A stretch of 10,053 bases of DNA from Euryarchaeota archaeon UBA226. GTDB lineage: Archaea; Thermoplasmatota; Poseidoniia; Poseidoniales; Poseidoniaceae. The notes beneath the pieces were generated by a model. It was not told the origin of the DNA and did not search any database. It worked only from the letters and a program-made list of their open reading frames with translations. The stretch lies in the NCBI GenBank assembly GCA_002505935.1, contig DAWL01000056.1, positions 1 through 10,053 of the forward strand, in the 5' to 3' direction. This document shows, piece by piece, positions 6,727 through 10,053 of this stretch; positions within the stretch are counted from its first letter, which is position 1, and each line of letters opens with the position of its first letter. A program made the position numbers and the translations under genes.

Positions 6727-6750
6727 CCGATTGCTACTGATTACAGTCGG
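6727..6750. other. Hairpin just downstream of tRNA-Tyr
   Basis: CCGATTG (6727-6733) can pair with CAGTCGG (6744-6750) as a 7-bp stem with one G-U pair and a 10-base loop, starting three bases after the tRNA discriminator base. A second small hairpin, CGAGC-ATTT-GCTCG, lies at 6765-6778. No T-tract follows either. They could help end or process the tRNA transcript, or be chance. The 116-base gap between the tRNA and the next gene holds nothing else I can support. Confidence 0.3.
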
Positions 6751-6839
6751 TCTTCACCCCTAGTCGAGCATTTGCTCGCTGCACTCACAGTCTGCTCTCC
6801 CCTAAAAGCGACGACTTCGACTTCCACTGTTAGGATGAA

Positions 6840-8138
6840 TCAGGCGTTTGCCTTGTTCTTGTGTTCCAGCGTGACTACTTGTCCCCATTCAATCGGTTTT
6901 CTTCCGTCTTCGGTTAGGGCCCACAATACAGGATAGGGAGGTGCGTCCGGTTGTACGAAACCGTATCCATCAGTCATGTAGATCAGTCCTCTGATGTTGT
7001 TGTTCTTGTTCTCCTTGACATATTGAAATGCTGGAGCGAACGAAGTTCCTCCTCCGCCACGTATCTGGAATTTAGATGCAACGAACGGATTGGAGAAGTC
7101 GAAGACTTGAACATCGTTCACATGAGTATCGACCTGTAGAACAGTGATTTCGTATTCACCGAATGATGCTAAGATGGCTTGCAATTCTGAGAGGAAATCG
7201 TAGACTCCATGCTCCCATACGCTACCACTGGTGTCAATTACTGCAACCATCTCAATCTTACAACCTCTGCGTGAAGGTAGGTAGAGCCCTTTGTGCACAT
7301 GTCTTCGATTAGGAGGTAGCCAAGTTCTGTTCCCTCCGATGAAGGGGGTTGTCCATTGTTTGAGGATGGTGCGCCAATCGAGTTTGGAAGCAGCCAATCT
7401 GTCCAGCACTCGTTGAAGTGCAGCACTGCGGTCTCCTTGACTCTTACCTGAACTAGCGGCGCTCATTGTCTTAGCAGCCCATTCTCGCCACACTGCATCG
7501 CTTCGCATCGGATGATAGTCCGGGTCAACTTTCAGGGTGATGGGGCCATCATCTGCATCACCAGCCTCGCCTTCTCCTCCACACGAACCCTCTTGGCATT
7601 GCTGAGGTTCAGGCTCTTTCTTGTCGAGGTCATGGTCGTCCATTAATTCGCCAATCATTGGCAATCTACCCGATTCCAATTCTTCGTAAATCTGCTCGGC
7701 ATTCATGTTGAGATGTCTGTGATAGAGCACAGCCCCTTTAGGAACCACCAAACCATCAGCTTGCAAGACGGAATTAACTTCATGATCGATAGCGTAATTC
7801 CACATCATATGGTTCTCAATTCTGTCTTTCTGTCTAGAGAAATGCATCAAAGCACAGTGCAGAACTTCGTGGGCTAGAATGAACAGAGAATCATCGTCGC
7901 TCAAGCCGAGAATGAAATCAGCGCTACAGAATATACGTCGCCCATCGGTACTGGCAGTTCTGCATCGGTCGTCGGCTACTGGGATGATTTCCAGTTGCAT
8001 AGCTAATACTCCAAGGAAGGGCCTCCAAGTCAACAGTTCCATGCGCGCACGGTTCCAGACCTCCAAGGCTTTCTTCTTCTGAACCTGGTCTTCTTCGGTC
8101 GGATTGATGACTTCGACCTTCCTCGTTTTCTTGCTCAT
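6840..8138 (-). CDS. DUF2201/COG3864-type protein: HEXXH metallopeptidase-like domain plus vWA domain
   Basis: This 432-residue, apparently cytoplasmic protein has two recognisable parts. The N-terminal domain carries HEVLH at residues 90-94 inside AHEVLHCALMH, a zinc-peptidase HEXXH motif, followed by NYAIDHEVN at 114-122 that could supply further ligands. This is the arrangement of the predicted metallopeptidases of DUF2201 (COG3864). A low-complexity acidic linker (about 165-205) has CQEGSC at 181-186. The C-terminal domain is vWA-like with an intact MIDAS: DTSGS at 302-306, Thr365 in GGGGTSF, and Asp390 in MTDG. Such proteins are usually encoded next to MoxR-type AAA+ ATPases, as here, and are thought to act with them in remodelling or maturing protein complexes. 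The substrate is unknown. The start overlaps the ATPase stop by four bases (ATGA) and has an SD, so translation is probably coupled. Confidence 0.88.
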   Translation of the reverse strand: MSKKTRKVEVINPTEEDQVQKKKALEVWNRARMELLTWRPFLGVLAMQLEIIPVADDRCRTASTDGRRIFCSADFILGLSDDDSLFILAHEVLHCALMHFSRQKDRIENHMMWNYAIDHEVNSVLQADGLVVPKGAVLYHRHLNMNAEQIYEELESGRLPMIGELMDDHDLDKKEPEPQQCQEGSCGGEGEAGDADDGPITLKVDPDYHPMRSDAVWREWAAKTMSAASSGKSQGDRSAALQRVLDRLAASKLDWRTILKQWTTPFIGGNRTWLPPNRRHVHKGLYLPSRRGCKIEMVAVIDTSGSVWEHGVYDFLSELQAILASFGEYEITVLQVDTHVNDVQVFDFSNPFVASKFQIRGGGGTSFAPAFQYVKENKNNNIRGLIYMTDGYGFVQPDAPPYPVLWALTEDGRKPIEWGQVVTLEHKNKANA

Positions 8139-9388
8139 GCGCTGATCTCCTGCATTGAGGGATCCAATTTGAGCGCGATTTCTTCAAATCTAGGGTGTTG
8201 AGTCAAGATTCCATAGATATTCCTCTTCTCAAATTCTTTGCAGATGTTACAGACTAGATTATTGTCGCATTTGTGCTTCTTTGCAGACTTTTCCTTCTCT
8301 TCATCAGTCAGTTCACATTTGCTGCACATGCCTTCTCGACAATCGTGCTTCGGACTCTTGCCAATCGTATTTTCAATATCGTGCCAAGCAACTTGAACCC
8401 AGGTCGGGGTCATTATTGCAAACAGGTCGAATAGCCCGTTGAATAATTCAGCAGGGTCATCATGTTCGACAAGTGCAGGAGCGATTGAACTTGTCAAGGC
8501 ATATTGTTGGTCCATGCGTTCTGGGAAATCTATCTCAATATCGCCACGCAGCATTGCTTTGAGGTCTGGAAGCAGACTCTTTGAATTCCTGAATCCTTGC
8601 AATTCTATTCCGGCTCCAATTCCAACCAAACCGTCTATGATAAGTCCCAGTGAACGTTCTGGGATTCCTACCGTTTCCGCGAGTATTAGTTCGTCGCTCA
8701 CTCTCGACCAAGCGCGCGGACTGGGCCACCCCCTCTCCAGATTGCCATTCATGTCTAGAATCAGTCCAGGTTTGTAGCGAATGAATCCAATGACATCGGG
8801 ATGATGTTTGGTTGAAGTAGCGTAATCACACCAATCACTTGCTGAAGCATTCAAATCGAGATGCAGAAATCTGTTTGCCAAGGCGCTGGACATAGTGCGC
8901 GCTACTGCATTGTCTGTGGCGCGGTTTCCAGCAGCCACGATATACCAGCCATCAGGAACTTTGTACAATTCTCCAAGCCTTCGATCGAGGATGAACTCGT
9001 ACGCCGCAACCTGCAGCGTTGCATCCGCAGCAGTCAATTCATCGAAGAGAATGATTCCTCTCTCAGGCGTGCCTTCAACTCCTTCTCGAGGCCATTCGCT
9101 TGCTACTATCCAATCGATTCCTTGTCGGTCTTCTCTGGGAACTGGAAGGCCGCGTATGTCAACCGGTTCTCGTTGTGCAAGTCTGACATCGATGAAACCA
9201 ATTCCCTCTTCTTCAGCCACACTCTTGACCAGAGTCGATTTACCGATTCCAGGCGGTCCCCACAACATCATCGGAGGTAGTTTATCTGCCAATTCAGGGT
9301 TATTCCAAATGGCATTCAGGTGCAGGCTCAATATGTCCTTTGCTTCGCTTATTTCGCATGTTTGCAATCTACTTATTTGTTCATTCAT
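8135..9388 (-). CDS. MoxR-type AAA+ ATPase with C-terminal cysteine cluster
   Basis: Counting from the ATG at 9388 the protein has 417 residues. The AAA+ core has Walker A GPPGIGKS at 44-51, Walker B ILFDE at 113-117, sensor 1 in AAGN at 152-155, an arginine-finger candidate Arg173 in ANRF, and a sensor-2-like Arg225 in SPRAW. This matches the MoxR branch of AAA+ proteins, which work with vWA-domain partners as chaperone-like remodelling machines. Residues 348-383 contain six cysteines (350, 355, 358, 374, 380, 383) and two histidines (348, 372) within a charged segment, suggesting a zinc- or other metal-binding module that I do not associate with typical MoxR proteins. The frame also has an ATG at 9397, but the strong SD TAAGGAG directly abuts that codon, while 9388 has a nine-base spacer. 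The gene is coupled to the neighbours on both sides. Confidence 0.92.
   Translation of the reverse strand: MNEQISRLQTCEISEAKDILSLHLNAIWNNPELADKLPPMMLWGPPGIGKSTLVKSVAEEEGIGFIDVRLAQREPVDIRGLPVPREDRQGIDWIVASEWPREGVEGTPERGIILFDELTAADATLQVAAYEFILDRRLGELYKVPDGWYIVAAGNRATDNAVARTMSSALANRFLHLDLNASASDWCDYATSTKHHPDVIGFIRYKPGLILDMNGNLERGWPSPRAWSRVSDELILAETVGIPERSLGLIIDGLVGIGAGIELQGFRNSKSLLPDLKAMLRGDIEIDFPERMDQQYALTSSIAPALVEHDDPAELFNGLFDLFAIMTPTWVQVAWHDIENTIGKSPKHDCREGMCSKCELTDEEKEKSAKKHKCDNNLVCNICKEFEKRNIYGILTQHPRFEEIALKLDPSMQEISA
8143..8151 (-). promoter_or_regulatory. Shine-Dalgarno for the vWA/metallopeptidase gene
   Basis: The minus strand reads AGGAGATCA within the end of the ATPase gene. The AGGAG core is eight bases from the ATG at 8138. 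It closely follows the archaeal SD consensus and fixes this start. Confidence 0.6.
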
Positions 9389-9393
9389 TTTCT

Positions 9394-10053
9394 TCATCTC
9401 CTTAGGGCTCTCAATTCATATGGATAGTGCAATCGCTCAATTCCCATCCGCTCTAGGGCGACAATCCCAGAAATTCTGAATGAGTGTATGAGGCGGTATG
9501 TCTCGCGGTCAATTGAACTAGATAGTCGAGCAAGATACAGGCGCAGTTCAGGCCGGTCATCCTTCTGCATGAGTGCGATGTACAATCCAGCCTTGACCAT
9601 CTCTGGAATGTGTGACTCTTCGATGATATCCGCCATTTCGATAATCAGATTCCTGTTTTTTCCATTTAGCTCAAATTTTTCGAGACAATAAATGATGTCA
9701 GCATAGTCGTTTTGCAAATAGGAATACTGGAACCGTTGGAGATTATTGCTAGATTTCAATTTCTCAATCAATTCAGAGCATACATCTAAGATTGCAGTTC
9801 CAAAGTCAAGATCGCGATTTGCATCGATTAACGTCAACCATTCAAGTGGAAATTTTGTACCAGTCATACAATCGCTCAGGTTTCCTAGTATAGGTGGCAT
9901 TTCTTCATCCATGAATGACCTGCAAAGGAATTCAAGATCTAGGATGTCATAGGGGGCAAAGCAGCAATCAGTGTCTCTCCTGGATTGCGAAAATTGGGAA
10001 AAATAGTGTCGCCTGCTTTGTACCAATGGCTGCAACTTCAGAGGGAGTAATCT
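9394..10053 (-). CDS. Helical protein of unknown function, C-terminal part (5' end outside window)
   Basis: The minus-strand frame is open to the window edge, showing 219 residues of a probably longer protein. A TTG at 10035 and an ATG at 9912 are possible internal starts, but neither has a convincing SD. I do not recognise the family. The sequence is rich in Leu, Ile, Arg and Asp/Glu with successive amphipathic stretches (for example DYADIIYCLEKFEL and MADIIEESHIPEMVKAGLYI), as in HEAT/ARM-type helical repeats, and it has several cysteines, including adjacent ones in DTDCC. There are no membrane helices. Its end overlaps the in-frame ATG at 9397 of the AAA+ ATPase gene and contains that gene's SD, so it is very likely translated with it. 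A role as adaptor or substrate receptor for the ATPase/vWA pair is inference from position only. Confidence 0.65.
   Translation of the reverse strand, partial: RLLPLKLQPLVQSRRHYFSQFSQSRRDTDCCFAPYDILDLEFLCRSFMDEEMPPILGNLSDCMTGTKFPLEWLTLIDANRDLDFGTAILDVCSELIEKLKSSNNLQRFQYSYLQNDYADIIYCLEKFELNGKNRNLIIEMADIIEESHIPEMVKAGLYIALMQKDDRPELRLYLARLSSSIDRETYRLIHSFRISGIVALERMGIERLHYPYELRALRR
9398..9404 (-). promoter_or_regulatory. Shine-Dalgarno that decides the ATPase start
   Basis: The minus strand reads TAAGGAG, continuing ATGA, almost the full anti-SD complement. It touches the ATG at 9397 (no spacer) but lies nine bases from the in-frame ATG at 9388, favouring the latter start. It sits inside the last codons of the upstream gene. 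Confidence 0.6.

Noticed and set aside
6724..6839. Gap after tRNA-Tyr considered for a C/D-box or other small RNA
   Set aside because: A CTGA occurs, but no matching C box (RTGATGA) at suitable spacing on either strand; only two small hairpins are seen.
8895..9479. Long plus-strand open frame (194 codons) opposite the AAA+ ATPase
   Set aside because: It lies antisense to the Walker A/B region of a clear AAA+ gene, and its low-complexity Ser-rich translation is typical of antisense shadows.
1..10053. CRISPR arrays, insertion sequences, integrase or attachment sites
   Set aside because: No spaced direct repeats, transposase or integrase coding, or duplicated tRNA 3' end next to tRNA-Tyr was found by eye.

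Overview
The window reads as a gene-dense archaeal chromosome segment, most likely from a marine Group II euryarchaeon (Poseidoniales, Thermoplasmatota) or a close relative. The evidence is an archaeal-type FtsZ, a tRNA-Tyr carrying the archaeal/eukaryotic C1:G72 identity pair and a bulge-helix-bulge intron, a secreted protein with a PGF-type C-terminal sorting tail, and TATA-like elements upstream of several genes. Lineage placement is inference from gene content; no database comparison was possible. I see no mobile element, CRISPR array or prophage signature.

Left part (1-4394, plus strand): the 3' end of a membrane-anchored M14-type zinc carboxypeptidase runs directly into a sodium:neurotransmitter-symporter (NSS) family transporter. 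A single-pass membrane protein with a charged coiled coil follows, and then histidyl-tRNA synthetase (hisS). The first three genes could form a peptide-scavenging module: the peptidase trims peptides outside the cell, the transporter imports the released amino acids with Na+, and the small membrane protein may be an accessory.

Middle (4395-6723): hisS converges with zero spacing on a minus-strand secreted protein with a signal peptide and PGF-CTERM-like tail. Upstream of that gene lies ftsZ, also on the minus strand. A tandem 10-bp T-rich repeat after the ftsZ stop, followed by a TATA-like element, separates the two. Divergent to ftsZ is an intron-containing tRNA-Tyr(GTA) on the plus strand.

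Right part (6840-10053, minus strand): three tightly coupled genes, read from right to left. They are a helical protein of unknown function (running off the window), a MoxR-type AAA+ ATPase with an unusual cysteine cluster near its C-terminus, and a DUF2201/COG3864-type protein combining an HEXXH metallopeptidase-like domain with a vWA domain that has an intact MIDAS. The 4-base or near overlaps and strong Shine-Dalgarno sequences suggest one translation-coupled complex. This AAA+/vWA/metallopeptidase module, with its unrecognised upstream partner, is the least understood and most interesting content here.
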